Source: Micromonospora sp. NBRC 110009 (GTDB taxonomy: Bacteria > Actinomycetota > Actinomycetes > Mycobacteriales > Micromonosporaceae). From it: DNA of 64,000 nt. Where the stretch lies: positions 2,604,001-2,668,000 of the forward strand of contig NZ_CP130427.1 in assembly GCF_030518795.1 (NCBI RefSeq), given 5' to 3'. The notes below the pieces were generated by a model. The model searched no databases and had not been told where the DNA came from. It saw only the letters and a program-made list of their open reading frames with translations. How positions within the stretch are numbered: the first letter of the stretch is position 1; each line of letters starts with the position of its first letter. This document shows, in pieces, positions 43,709-52,415 of the stretch. The position numbers were made by a program, and so were the translations under genes.

Positions 43709-44452
43709 TCAGCGGCCGTCGCGGGGGCCGAAGACGGCGAGGGCGTCGGCGTCGCTGTGCCGGGAGCGGAGGTACTCGTCGGCCCACTCGGCGGCGTCCG
43801 GGAAGCCGGACTCGGCGGCCACCCGGGCGCAGGCGGCGTCCACCTCGTACCCGGTCCGGCGCAGCTGCACGCCGGGACCGAGCAGCGCCCACCAGGCGCC
43901 CGCCCCGCCGTACGGCATCCCGACGCTGCCCGGGTTGATCACCAGCCGGCGGTCGACCAGCCGGGTGAACGGCATGTGGGTGTGCCCGCAGACCACGGTG
44001 CCCACCTCGGCCGGCACCCCGGCGAAGACCTCCGCCCAACGTTCCATCCGCGAGTCCACCAGGACGACCTCCTCGTCGTCGCGGGGCGTCGCGTGGCAGA
44101 AGAGCACCTCGCCGAGACCGGCGACCGGCAGCGTGACGGTCAGCGGCAGCCCGGCCAGCCGGGCCAGCTGGTCGCCCCGGAGCTGCTCGGCCGCCCAGTT
44201 CGCGACCTCGAACGGCGACTTCCTGCCGGCCCGCGCCTCGACCAGTTCCCGCTCGCCGTTGCCGGCGACCCAGCAGGCCCGTTCGCCGAGCGCGGCGAGC
44301 CGGTCGAGCACCTCGATCGGTTGCGGACCGCTGGCGATGTCACCGGTGAGCACGATCAGGTCCGCCGTGGCGACGTCCGGCTCGGCCAGCACGGCCTCCA
44401 GGGGCGGCAGCGCGCCGTGGATGTCGGAGAGGACTGCGACACGTTCGAGCAT
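43709..44452 (-). CDS. Metallophosphoesterase (YfcE/MJ0936-like)
   Basis: The 247-residue cytoplasmic protein begins with VAVLSDIHGALPPLEAVL. It then has VLTGDIASGP, AGNGEREL (in place of GNHD), FCHATPRDDEE, VCGHTHMPF and a final NPGSVGMPYGG, the standard order of metal ligands in this phosphodiesterase family. The substrate is unknown. ATG 44452 gives the motif at the usual position near residue 8. It is a single gene. Confidence 0.87.
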   Translation of the reverse strand: MLERVAVLSDIHGALPPLEAVLAEPDVATADLIVLTGDIASGPQPIEVLDRLAALGERACWVAGNGERELVEARAGRKSPFEVANWAAEQLRGDQLARLAGLPLTVTLPVAGLGEVLFCHATPRDDEEVVLVDSRMERWAEVFAGVPAEVGTVVCGHTHMPFTRLVDRRLVINPGSVGMPYGGAGAWWALLGPGVQLRRTGYEVDAACARVAAESGFPDAAEWADEYLRSRHSDADALAVFGPRDGR

Positions 44453-44575
44453 CGCCCCAGCGTTCCCGCCCCGCCGGCCGCCGGTCCAGCGATTCTGCGC
44501 CGGGCAGACGACCGGCATCGGCCAGGGGCGGTCCGGGTTCGGCACCGACCCGCGCTGAAACGTTCGGAAACGGCG

Positions 44576-44608
44576 CCGGCCCGGACCGCTCGGGGCGGTC
44601 CGGGCCGG
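44576..44608 (-). terminator. Terminator of crp
   Basis: A perfect 14-bp stem (44576-44589 with 44595-44608) with a 5-nt loop lies 41 nt after the crp stop on the minus strand. Confidence 0.82.
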
Positions 44609-44649
44609 GGACGAGCCGGTGGCCGGATCGGGGCCGGCCGGGCAGGGCG

Positions 44650-45327
44650 TCAGACCCGCGCGCGGCGGGCCAGGCGCTCCGGGTCGAGGATGATGATGCT
44701 CTTGCCGTCCAGCCGCAGCCAGCCGCGCGAGGCGAAGTCGGCGAGGGCCTTGTTGACGGTCTCCCGGGAGGCGCCGACGAGCTGGGCGATCTCCTCCTGG
44801 GTCAGGTCGTGGGTCACCCGCAGCACGCCGCCGTCCCGGGTGCCGAACCGGCCGGCCATCTGGAGCAGGTTCTTGGCGACCCGCCCGGGCACGTCCGTGA
44901 AGATCAGGTCGGCCAGCGAGTCGTTGGTCCGGCGCAGCCGGCGGGCGAGCACCCGCAGCAGCTGCTCCGCGATCTCGGGCCGGTTGTTCAGCCAGGGTCG
45001 CAGCGCCTGCTTGCGCAGGCGGACCAGCCGGGTGTCGGTCACCGCGGTGGCCGTCGCCGTACGCGGGCCGGGGTCGAAGAGCGAGAGCTCGCCGACCATG
45101 TCCGACGGGCCCATCACGGCGATCAGGTTCTGCCGGCCGTCCGCCGCGCGGCGACCCACCTTGATCTTGCCGGACAGGAGGATGTAGAGACTGTCGCCGG
45201 GCTCGCCCTCGTTGAACACGACCTCGCCCTTACGGACCTCGATCGTCTCCATCTCCTTGGCGAGCGCCTCGGCAGCCTCCGGGTCGACACCCTGGAAGAT
45301 CCCGCTGCGGGCCAGTACCTCGTCCAT
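44650..45327 (-). CDS. crp: Crp/Fnr-family cAMP receptor regulator
   Basis: The 225-residue protein has an N-terminal cyclic-nucleotide domain with [20 protein letters not shown] and the phosphate-binding cassette [17 protein letters not shown] (about 78-94). The conserved Glu and Arg contact cAMP. The C-terminal HTH reads [20 protein letters not shown]. It closely resembles Rv3676 (Crp) and GlxR and sits in the same gene neighbourhood. It controls many carbon, growth and development genes in actinobacteria. GGAGGTG precedes ATG 45327. It is divergent from the CbiZ-like gene. Confidence 0.93.
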   Translation of the reverse strand: MDEVLARSGIFQGVDPEAAEALAKEMETIEVRKGEVVFNEGEPGDSLYILLSGKIKVGRRAADGRQNLIAVMGPSDMVGELSLFDPGPRTATATAVTDTRLVRLRKQALRPWLNNRPEIAEQLLRVLARRLRRTNDSLADLIFTDVPGRVAKNLLQMAGRFGTRDGGVLRVTHDLTQEEIAQLVGASRETVNKALADFASRGWLRLDGKSIIILDPERLARRARV

Positions 45328-45443
45328 CGCGCACCTCCGCCTGCGCGTGCCGTCCGTCGGCCGGGTCCGCCGTCCGCTGATCCCGCGCGCGCCGCCAGTC
45401 TAGGCGCACATGAGCACGAATCAGAGGTGCACCCCTCGGATCA

Positions 45444-45449
45444 TAGGCT
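45444..45449 (+). promoter_or_regulatory. -10 box (TAGGCT) of the CbiZ-like gene
   Basis: It ends 7 nt before GTG 45457, giving a leaderless start in the crp divergent region. Confidence 0.55.
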
Positions 45450-45456
45450 GCTGGCT

Positions 45457-46119
45457 GTGCTGAGTGAGCCCTTCCTGACCACCCGTCACGAGGACGGGTC
45501 GGACGTCCCATTGCTGGTCTGGCGTGCCGACGACCCACTGCTGGCGGTCGGCACGGCCCCGCTCGGCGGGGGCGTGGGTGTCCGCCGGTGGGTGGTCAAC
45601 GCGACCGTGCCGATGTCCTACGACCGCGACGACCCGGCCGACCACCTGGCCGAGCTGGCCGCCGGCCTGGGCCTGGACGGGCCCGGGGTGGGGCTGCTGA
45701 CCGGGGTCGACGTGGCCGAGGTGGTGACCCGCGCCGACAGCGGTGTCCGGGTCTGGGCGACGGTCGGGCTGGGCACCCCGGTCTGGGCCGCCGCGCCCGC
45801 GCCGGCCACCCCCGCCCAGCGCGTCGGCACGGTCAACATCGTCGTGTACGTCCCGGCCCGGCTCGGCGACGCTGCCCTGGTCAACGCGGTGGCCACGGCC
45901 ACCGAGGCGAAGGCGCAGGCGATCTGGGAGCTGGGCCTGCCGGCCACCGGCACGCCCACGGACGCCGTCACCGTGCTCTGCCCGGCCGACGGCGAGCCGG
46001 CCCCGTACGGCGGTCCCCGCTCGGCCTGGGGTGCCCCGCTGGCCCGGGCCGTGCACGCCGCCGTCCTGGCCGGTGGCGCCGGCACCGTCGTCCCGTGGTC
46101 GGACCGGCGGCCGGGTTGA
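45457..46119 (+). CDS. cbiZ: CbiZ-like adenosylcobinamide amidohydrolase
   Basis: The 220-residue protein resembles CbiZ, which removes the aminopropanol arm of adenosylcobinamide so that it can be salvaged for B12. Supporting segments are RRWVVNATVPMSYDRDDP, GLLTGVDVAEVVTR, GTVNIVVYVPARLGDAALVNAV and EAKAQAIWELGLPATGTPTD ending in DGEPAPYGGPRSAWG, the family's order of conserved Asn/Thr/Asp/Gly. No other cobalamin gene is nearby. GTG 45457 is leaderless. A different amidohydrolase substrate cannot be excluded. Confidence 0.82.
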   Translation: MLSEPFLTTRHEDGSDVPLLVWRADDPLLAVGTAPLGGGVGVRRWVVNATVPMSYDRDDPADHLAELAAGLGLDGPGVGLLTGVDVAEVVTRADSGVRVWATVGLGTPVWAAAPAPATPAQRVGTVNIVVYVPARLGDAALVNAVATATEAKAQAIWELGLPATGTPTDAVTVLCPADGEPAPYGGPRSAWGAPLARAVHAAVLAGGAGTVVPWSDRRPG

Positions 46120-46193
46120 CGCGGGCCGCCGTCGCCCGCTCAACGGGTCGGGTTTCCGACCGATCGGCCGTCGTCGGAGCGTTTCCCGGGCGG

Positions 46194-46199
46194 TAGCGT
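46194..46199 (+). promoter_or_regulatory. -10 box (TAGCGT) of the CapA-like gene
   Basis: TAGCGT ends 8 nt before ATG 46208, with no ribosome-binding site, suggesting a leaderless transcript. Confidence 0.5.
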
Positions 46200-46207
46200 C
46201 GCCCACG

Positions 46208-47380
46208 ATGTACGCTGCCGCCTTTTCCGGATCCCGTCCGCGCCACCGCGCGGCGGCCGTCCTCGGTGCGCTGCTCGTCGCCCTGCTGGCCGCCGGCTGC
46301 GGCGGGTCGACCGGCACCGAGCCGGTGTGGCAGCCGGGCGCGGGCGCGGGCGCCGGCTCCCCGGTCCCGGCCGAGGCCGACCAGCCGGTCCAGCCGGTGG
46401 ACGAGTCGGAGAAGGCGATCTCCCTGGCCGCCACCGGTGACGTGATCATGGGCAACGCCCCGAACCGGCTGCCGGCCGGCGACGGGGCGGGCTTCTTCGA
46501 CGACGTCAAGGCCGCGCTCAAGGGCGACCTGGTGATGGGCAACCTGGAGGAGCCGCTCACCGAGGACACCGGCGCCGGCAAGTGCGGGCCGAACCCGCAG
46601 AACTGCTACCAGTTCCGGGCCCCGCCGGAGTATGCGGCCCACCTCAAGGACGCTGGGTTCCAGCTGCTCAACCAGGCCAACAACCACGGCTACGACTACG
46701 GCCCGAAGGGTTACCAGAACACCCAGCGGGCGCTGGAGGAGCACGGCCTGGAGCACACCGGCGCCCCGGACCAGATCACCGTGGTCGAGGTCGAGGGCGT
46801 CACCGTGGCGGTGGCCGGCTTCTCCTCGTACGTCTGGTCCAACAGCCTGGTCGACATCGAGGCCGCGAAGCGGGTGGTGGCGAAGGCGGCCACCATGGCC
46901 GACCTGGTCGTGGTGCAGGTGCACATGGGCGCCGAGGGGGCGGACAAGAGCCGGGTCCGGCCGGGCACCGAGCTGTTCTTCGGGGAGAACCGGGGGGACC
47001 CGATCAAGTTCTCCCACGCGGTGATCGACGCCGGTGCCGACCTGGTCGTCGGGCACGGCCCGCACGTGCTGCGCGGCATGGAGTTCTACCGGGGGCGGCT
47101 GATCGCGTACAGCCTGGGCAACTTCGCCGGCGGCGGGAAGTCGCTGAACAGCTCCGGCCGGCTCGGCTGGGGCGGCGTGCTCAAGGTCACGCTCAAGCCG
47201 GACGGCGGCTTCGTCGGCGGCACCTTCACCTCCACGGTGATGAACGGGGTCGGCCGGCCGTCGATCGACCGGCAGCACCGCGGCCTCGGGCTGGTCCGCG
47301 AGGTGACCGGGGCGGACTTCCCGCGGACCGGGGCCAAGCTGGACGGGGCCGGCCGGATCAGCGCGCCGACCGGGGCGTAA
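46208..47380 (+). CDS. CapA-family (poly-gamma-glutamate-type) lipoprotein
   Basis: The 390-residue lipoprotein has a signal peptide with lipobox LLAAGC (about 33-38) and a Pro/Gly linker. The CapA metallophosphatase-like domain has [41 protein letters not shown] and [19 protein letters not shown]. CapA proteins support PGA capsule synthesis in Bacillus, but actinobacterial members stand alone with no capB/C, as here, and probably act on another wall polymer or phosphoester. It is on the outer membrane face. Confidence 0.87.
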   Translation: MYAAAFSGSRPRHRAAAVLGALLVALLAAGCGGSTGTEPVWQPGAGAGAGSPVPAEADQPVQPVDESEKAISLAATGDVIMGNAPNRLPAGDGAGFFDDVKAALKGDLVMGNLEEPLTEDTGAGKCGPNPQNCYQFRAPPEYAAHLKDAGFQLLNQANNHGYDYGPKGYQNTQRALEEHGLEHTGAPDQITVVEVEGVTVAVAGFSSYVWSNSLVDIEAAKRVVAKAATMADLVVVQVHMGAEGADKSRVRPGTELFFGENRGDPIKFSHAVIDAGADLVVGHGPHVLRGMEFYRGRLIAYSLGNFAGGGKSLNSSGRLGWGGVLKVTLKPDGGFVGGTFTSTVMNGVGRPSIDRQHRGLGLVREVTGADFPRTGAKLDGAGRISAPTGA

Positions 47381-47428
47381 CGCGGGTGGCCCGGCGCGTG
47401 GGCCCGCCGGGACGTCGGCCGCGCGACG

Positions 47429-47434
47429 TAGGCT
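47429..47434 (+). promoter_or_regulatory. -10 box (TAGGCT) of the nth operon
   Basis: It ends 7 nt before GTG 47442. No ribosome-binding site is visible, so the transcript is probably leaderless. Confidence 0.55.
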
Positions 47435-47441
47435 GGCCGGC

Positions 47442-48221
47442 GTGACCACGCGTTCCCCCGAGACCGACCTCGGTCGCACCCGCCGGGCCCGGCGGATCGG
47501 CCGGGTGCTGACCGAGACGCACCCCGACGCGCACTGTGAACTCGACCACACCAACGCGCTGGAGCTGGCCGTCGCCACCATCCTGTCCGCGCAGTGCACC
47601 GACAAGAAGGTCAACGAGGTCACGCCGAAGCTCTTCGCCCGCTACCGCACCGCCGCCGACTACGCGGCGGCGGACCGCACCGAGCTGGAGGAGTTGATCC
47701 GGCCCACCGGGTTCTACCGGAACAAGACCACCTCGCTGATCAACCTCGGCCGCGCCCTCTGCGAGCGCTACGGCGGCGAGGTCCCCGGGAAGCTGGCCGA
47801 CCTGGTCACCCTCCCCGGCATCGGGCGCAAGACCGCCAACGTGATCCTCGGCAACGCCTTCGGCGTCCCCGGCATCACCGTCGACACCCACTTCCAGCGG
47901 CTGGTGCAGCGGTGGCAGCTGACCACCGAGACCGACCCGGTGAAGATCGAGCACGGGATCGGCGCGCTGTACCCGAAGCGCGACTGGACGATGCTGTCGC
48001 ACCGGATCATCTTCCACGGCCGCCGGGTCTGCCACGCCCGCAAGCCGGCCTGCGGTGCCTGCACCCTGGCGCAGCTCTGCCCGTCCTACGGCACCGGGCC
48101 AACCGACCCGGTGGCGGCGGCCAAGCTGCTCAAGGGTCCCCGCGCCCGGGATCTCGCGGCGGCCGTCGGCATCGACCCCGAGCTGGTGCCGCAGCAGGCG
48201 GTCGCGGCGGAGGTGCCGTGA
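47442..48221 (+). CDS. nth: Endonuclease III
   Basis: The 259-residue DNA glycosylase/AP lyase repairs oxidised pyrimidines. It has the helix-hairpin-helix [13 protein letters not shown] with the catalytic Lys, VDTHFQRL with the catalytic Asp, and the iron-sulfur loop C-x6-C-x2-C-x5-C ([17 protein letters not shown]). It is longer than E. coli Nth by a C-terminal extension. It is the first gene of a four-gene run that overlaps the thioredoxin gene by 4 nt (GTGA). The order nth, tlpA-like, NUDIX, marP matches M. tuberculosis Rv3674c-Rv3671c. Confidence 0.94.
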   Translation: MTTRSPETDLGRTRRARRIGRVLTETHPDAHCELDHTNALELAVATILSAQCTDKKVNEVTPKLFARYRTAADYAAADRTELEELIRPTGFYRNKTTSLINLGRALCERYGGEVPGKLADLVTLPGIGRKTANVILGNAFGVPGITVDTHFQRLVQRWQLTTETDPVKIEHGIGALYPKRDWTMLSHRIIFHGRRVCHARKPACGACTLAQLCPSYGTGPTDPVAAAKLLKGPRARDLAAAVGIDPELVPQQAVAAEVP

Positions 48222-48829
48222 ACCGCCGTCTCCGCCACCTGGTCCTCCCGGTGCTGCTGGCGCTCGCCGGCTGCACCGCCACGGCAGAGCCGCCCGAGGG
48301 GGCGGCGGCGCCGGCCCGGCCCGAGCGGCCCTCGCCGTTCGCCGACTGCGCCACGCTGACCGCCGCGCCCCCCTCGCCCGCCGCGACGCCGGGCGGCAAC
48401 CCCGGCGACCGCCTGCCCGAGCTGACCCTCGCCTGCTTCACCGGCGGCACCCCGGTCGGGCTGCGGGACGTGCGCGGCCCCGCGGTGATCAACGTCTGGG
48501 CGTCCTGGTGCCCGCCCTGCCGCAAGGAGCTGCCCGCGTTCCAGCGGCTGCACGAGCGGGCCGCCGGGCGGTTCCAGGTGATCGGGGTGAACAGCCGGGA
48601 CAGTCGCGGCGGCGCGCAGTCCATCGGCGAGGACTTCGGCGTCCGCTTCCCGATGCTGGTCGACCAGGGCGACTCCTTCGAGCACGCGCTCGGCCGCAAC
48701 GCCTTCCCGCTGACCGTCTTCGTCGACGCGACCGGCCGGATCCGGCACACCGACTCGACCGGCGCGCTGGACGACGCGCGCCTGGCCGAGCTGGTCCGGA
48801 CGCAGCTCGGCGTGGACGTGACGACATGA
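48218..48829 (+). CDS. TlpA/ResA-like thioredoxin lipoprotein
   Basis: The 203-residue lipoprotein has a signal peptide with lipobox LALAGC (about 13-18). An Ala/Pro-rich linker and a thioredoxin fold follow, with [17 protein letters not shown] (redox pair CPPC), [10 protein letters not shown] and the cis-Pro region [11 protein letters not shown]. Two further Cys (ADCATL, LACFTGG) precede the fold. It reduces or oxidises disulfides of exported proteins. It overlaps nth and the NUDIX gene by 4 nt each. Confidence 0.9.
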   Translation: MNRRLRHLVLPVLLALAGCTATAEPPEGAAAPARPERPSPFADCATLTAAPPSPAATPGGNPGDRLPELTLACFTGGTPVGLRDVRGPAVINVWASWCPPCRKELPAFQRLHERAAGRFQVIGVNSRDSRGGAQSIGEDFGVRFPMLVDQGDSFEHALGRNAFPLTVFVDATGRIRHTDSTGALDDARLAELVRTQLGVDVTT

Positions 48830-49518
48830 CCCGCCAGCCGCCCGGGTGGCTGGACCCGTTGCTCGGCCGGCTCGGCACCGCCCGCGCCGAGGACTTCACC
48901 CGGCTCACCACGCCGGAGAGCGGCGGCCGGGAGAGCGCCGTGCTGGTGCTGCTCGGCGAGGAGCCGGGGGCCGGCCCGGACGTGCTGGTCCTCCAGCGTG
49001 CCGCCACCCTGCGCAACCACGCCGGGCAGCCGGCCTTCCCCGGCGGCGCGGCCGACCCGGAGGACGTCGACGCCAGCGCCACCGCGCTGCGCGAGGCGAA
49101 CGAGGAGGTCGGCCTCGACCCGGGCAGCGTGACCGTGCTGGCCGAGCTGCCCAAGCTGTGGATCCCGGTCAGCGACTTCGTGGTCACCCCGGTGCTCGCG
49201 TGGTGGCACGCGCCGCACCCGGTGCACCCCCGCGAGCCGGCCGAGGTGGCGCACGTCGCCCGGCTGCCCGTCGCCGAGCTGGTCGACCCGGACAACCGGG
49301 TGCGGGTACGCCACCCCAGCGGCTGGATCGGCCCCGCCTTCTCGGTCCGCGGGATGCTGGTCTGGGGTTTCACCGCCGGCGTGCTGAACACGCTGCTGGA
49401 GATGGGCGGCTGGGCCCGCCCGTGGTCCCGCGCCCGGGTGGTCGAACTGCCGCCGACCGGTGCCACCCCGGCCCCCTCCGCCGGCACCGACGAGGTCGAC
49501 GAGGCCCCGGTGCGCTGA
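48826..49518 (+). CDS. NUDIX hydrolase, CoA-pyrophosphatase type
   Basis: The 230-residue protein carries a complete Nudix box beginning GGAADPEDVDASATALRE and continuing ANEEVGL (about 75-101). It is preceded by LRNHAGQPAFPGG, the LLTxR-like/NUDT7-CoaA hallmark near the box. It would cleave CoA derivatives or related dinucleotides in the cytoplasm. ATG 48826 overlaps the preceding stop (ATGA). The last 25 residues are a Pro/Ala tail. Confidence 0.9.
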   Translation: MTRQPPGWLDPLLGRLGTARAEDFTRLTTPESGGRESAVLVLLGEEPGAGPDVLVLQRAATLRNHAGQPAFPGGAADPEDVDASATALREANEEVGLDPGSVTVLAELPKLWIPVSDFVVTPVLAWWHAPHPVHPREPAEVAHVARLPVAELVDPDNRVRVRHPSGWIGPAFSVRGMLVWGFTAGVLNTLLEMGGWARPWSRARVVELPPTGATPAPSAGTDEVDEAPVR

Positions 49519-49592
49519 GCCGGGCCGGTCACCGGCGTGCCTCCGAAGGTCACGTTCAGCGAGCGGCCAGCCTCTTCTGGGCGCGGTGCCCG

Positions 49593-49598
49593 TACCCT
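49593..49598 (+). promoter_or_regulatory. -10 box (TACCCT) of the marP gene
   Basis: It ends 6 nt before GTG 49605, giving a leaderless promoter within the operon-like run. Confidence 0.5.
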
Positions 49599-49604
49599 GG
49601 GTGC

Positions 49605-50783
49605 GTGTCCGCCGTGGATCTCGTACTGCTGCTGCTCATGCTCGTGTTCGCGATCAGCGGATACCGTCAGGGCTTCGTCATCGGAGCCCTGTCGTTCTCC
49701 GGGTTCTTCCTGGGCGCGCTCGTCGGCCTCCAGATCGGCCCGCTGATCGCCCGGCAGTTCGCCGAGAGCGGCACCCGGGTGCTGATTTCCCTCGTCGCGA
49801 TCTTCGGGCTCGCCGTGCTCGGCCAGGCGCTGGCCGGCTGGCTCGGCTCGCACCTGCGCCAGACGATCACGAACGAGCTGGCCAAGCAGCTCGACGACAT
49901 CGGCGGCGCGCTGGTCTCGGTCTTCGCCGTGATGCTGGTGGCCTGGCTGGTCGCGGTGCCGCTCGGCTCGTCCTCACTGCCCTGGCTGGCCTCCTCGGTG
50001 CGCAACAGCGCCCTGCTCACGGTGGTCGACCGGGTGCTGCCGGACAAGGCACAGGAGCTGTCCACGGCGCTGCGGGACACCGTCGACACCAACGGCTTCC
50101 CGGACGTCTTCGGCGACCTCGCCCCGACCCGCGCCCGCCAGGTCTCCCCGCCCGACCCGGCACTGGCCGGCTCCCAGGTGGTGCAGAGCAGCCAGCGGGC
50201 GGTGGTCAAGGTGCTCGGCTCCGCACCGAGCTGCGCCCGCCGCATCGAGGGCTCCGGCTTCGTCTACGCCGACGACCGGGTGATGACCAACGCGCACGTG
50301 GTGGCGGGCACCCGCTCGGTCGCGGTCGAGCTGCGCGGCGAGCGGTACGACGGCGAGGTGGTCGTCTACGACCCGCAGCGGGACCTGGCCGTGCTGCACG
50401 TGCCCGGGCTGCCCGGCCCGTCCCTGCGCTTCGCCGCCGGCCAGGCCGGCAGCGGGGCCGACGCGATCGTGCTGGGCTTCCCCCTCGACGGCCCGTACGA
50501 CGCCCGGCCGGCCCGGGTCCGGGACGTCGACCGGATCACCGGCCCGGACATCTACTCCTCCGGTGACGTGACCCGGGAGATCTACACGATCCGGGCGCTG
50601 GTGCGCAGCGGCAACTCGGGCGGCCCGCTGGTCTCCTCGAACGGGCTGGTGCTCGGGGTGATCTTCGCGGCCGCGGCCGACGACCCGAACACCGGCTTCG
50701 CGGTGACCGCCGCCGAGGCCCGGCCGGTGGCGCTGGCGGGCGCGGAGCGTACCCGGGCGGTCGGCACCGGCGACTGCACCTGA
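49605..50783 (+). CDS. marP: MarP-like membrane serine protease
   Basis: The 392-residue protein has four N-terminal membrane helices of the CvpA type (about 3-130, with AISGYRQGFVIGALSFSG). A periplasmic chymotrypsin-like protease follows, with catalytic His in VMTNAHVVAGT, Asp in DPQRDLAVLH and Ser in RSGNSGGPLV. Two Cys (SCARR, GDCT) may form the redox-sensitive disulfide known for MarP. Mycobacterial MarP protects against acid and cleaves a peptidoglycan hydrolase; the same role is plausible. Confidence 0.92.
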   Translation: MSAVDLVLLLLMLVFAISGYRQGFVIGALSFSGFFLGALVGLQIGPLIARQFAESGTRVLISLVAIFGLAVLGQALAGWLGSHLRQTITNELAKQLDDIGGALVSVFAVMLVAWLVAVPLGSSSLPWLASSVRNSALLTVVDRVLPDKAQELSTALRDTVDTNGFPDVFGDLAPTRARQVSPPDPALAGSQVVQSSQRAVVKVLGSAPSCARRIEGSGFVYADDRVMTNAHVVAGTRSVAVELRGERYDGEVVVYDPQRDLAVLHVPGLPGPSLRFAAGQAGSGADAIVLGFPLDGPYDARPARVRDVDRITGPDIYSSGDVTREIYTIRALVRSGNSGGPLVSSNGLVLGVIFAAAADDPNTGFAVTAAEARPVALAGAERTRAVGTGDCT

Positions 50784-50820
50784 GCGGACGGAGCGACCGC
50801 GACGGACGCGACGGTGACGC

Positions 50821-51543
50821 TCAGCCGGCGGACGCGCCCGCCGGGGCCACGCCGTCGCCCGGGCGGCTGACCGGCTGCCGGGGCCGGCCCCAGGTCAGGG
50901 TGCGGTCGAGCAACGTCCGCGCCATGATCGCCACGCAGGTGCCGCCGTTGAGGAAGGACGCCACCACGTCGCTGGGGTGGTGCATGCCTCGGTACATCCG
51001 GGTGACCGCCACCCCGACCGGCACCAGGACCAGCAGCGTCCACCAGGCGACCTTGGCGGGGGTGCTCCGCACCCGCAGCGCCAGCAGCACCGCGATGCCG
51101 ACGTAGAGCGCCATCGCGGCTGAGGTGTGCCCGGACGGGAAGCTGGAGGTCGGCGGGGAGACGTCCATGTGCTCGACGGCCGGGCGGCGGCGGTCGATGA
51201 CCATGGTGGTGAAGAGGAAGACCAACGCCTGTGCGCTCACCGCCGCGCAGAGGAAGAGCGGTTCCCGCCAGCGGTGCAGCACCAGCCGCAGCACCAGCGC
51301 CACCAGCACGGTCACCACGACGATCAGCTGGGTGCTGGCCACCGTGCTGAACACCAGCGACACGGCGTTCCACCCCGGCGTCCGGTCGGCCGCCAGCTCG
51401 CGGTTGACCGTGTCCTCGACGGTGAACGGCCAGGTGTTCGCGAGCACCCGGGTGACCAGGAGGCCCAGCGCCACCATGACGGAGAAGAGCAGGGCCACCG
51501 GCAGCAGGATGCGCCGGGCGACCTGGACCACGAGATCGGACAT
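50821..51543 (-). CDS. PAP2-family membrane phosphatase
   Basis: The 240-residue protein has about six membrane helices and the three-part PAP2 signature: KxxxxxxRP-type IDRRRPA (about 113-119), SFPSGHTSA (about 133-141) and RMYRGMHHPSDVV (about 179-191). It dephosphorylates a lipid phosphate such as undecaprenyl pyrophosphate or phosphatidic acid at the outer membrane face. It is transcribed in the same direction as the next PAP2 gene 31 nt upstream, suggesting a duplicated pair. Confidence 0.88.
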   Translation of the reverse strand: MSDLVVQVARRILLPVALLFSVMVALGLLVTRVLANTWPFTVEDTVNRELAADRTPGWNAVSLVFSTVASTQLIVVVTVLVALVLRLVLHRWREPLFLCAAVSAQALVFLFTTMVIDRRRPAVEHMDVSPPTSSFPSGHTSAAMALYVGIAVLLALRVRSTPAKVAWWTLLVLVPVGVAVTRMYRGMHHPSDVVASFLNGGTCVAIMARTLLDRTLTWGRPRQPVSRPGDGVAPAGASAG

Positions 51544-51573
51544 GGGGCGCCCTTTACCCCGACGGGTGTCGAA

Positions 51574-52371
51574 CTACGCGCCGTCCGGGTCCGACTCGGC
51601 CAGCTCCGGCTCGACGCCCTCCCGCACGGTACGCACCGGCCGGCGTCCGGTCCGGGTCCGCCAGGTGGTGAAGGCGGCGGTCGTCGCGGCGACCACCGCG
51701 ACGCCGAGCAGCCAGCCGCCGACGACGTCGCTGGTCCAGTGCACGCCCAGCGCGATCCGGCTCAGCCCGGTCACCACCGCGAGCAGCACCGCCACGGTCC
51801 AGAGTGCCCAGCGCAGCGGCCGCCGCTCCCGGGCGAACGGCAGGAAGACCAGCAGCAGCACCCCGGCGGCCAGGGTGGCGTTCAGCGCGTGACCGGACGG
51901 GAAGGAGAACCCGGCCGCCCGGGCCACCGGGTCGAGCAGGTCCGGGCGGTGCCGCCCGACCAGCAGCTTCAGCAGCGCGCCGAGCAGGCCGCCGACGGCC
52001 ATCGTGGTGACCACCCAGAGGGCCAGCCGCGGCGCCCGGCGCAGCATCAGCCAGACCAGCAGCACGGCGGCGGCCACCCGCAGCGGGCCGGGGGCGAACA
52101 CATCGGTCCAGAAACTCATCACCCGCACCCAGCCCGGGTGGTCGAGCGCATACCCGTGGAGGGCCGCGGTGATCGACGCGTCCAGCCGGAACAGCGGCGG
52201 CCAGGCGCCGAGCACCAGCAGCGCCAGCAGGGCGAAGGGCACCAGCACCAGGAACGCCGCGACGGCCGCGAGGGTCAGGCGGAGGCCCAGCGACCGGTCC
52301 GGATCCAGGCGGCGGCGCCGCCAGGACCGCTCGACCGTCGACATCCCATCACCCACACCCGACGCGTTCAT
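51574..52371 (-). CDS. PAP2-family membrane phosphatase
   Basis: The 265-residue protein is a second PAP2 enzyme with an Arg-rich cytoplasmic N-terminus, about six helices and the motifs VGRHRPDLLD, SFPSGHALNAT and RIALGVHWTSDVVGG. The sequence differs clearly from its neighbour, so the two probably have different lipid substrates. A start at ATG 52344 (MSTVERSW) is also possible. It lies downstream of mycP on the same strand with a 44-nt gap. Confidence 0.87.
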   Translation of the reverse strand: MNASGVGDGMSTVERSWRRRRLDPDRSLGLRLTLAAVAAFLVLVPFALLALLVLGAWPPLFRLDASITAALHGYALDHPGWVRVMSFWTDVFAPGPLRVAAAVLLVWLMLRRAPRLALWVVTTMAVGGLLGALLKLLVGRHRPDLLDPVARAAGFSFPSGHALNATLAAGVLLLVFLPFARERRPLRWALWTVAVLLAVVTGLSRIALGVHWTSDVVGGWLLGVAVVAATTAAFTTWRTRTGRRPVRTVREGVEPELAESDPDGA

Positions 52372-52415
52372 GCGGTGACCCCTACCCAGGAAAGGCCAGG
52401 GTCAGACCGGCCCGG

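Noticed and set aside
46208..47380. Capsule (poly-gamma-glutamate) operon
   Set aside because: Only the CapA-like gene is present; capB/capC-type ligase genes are absent.
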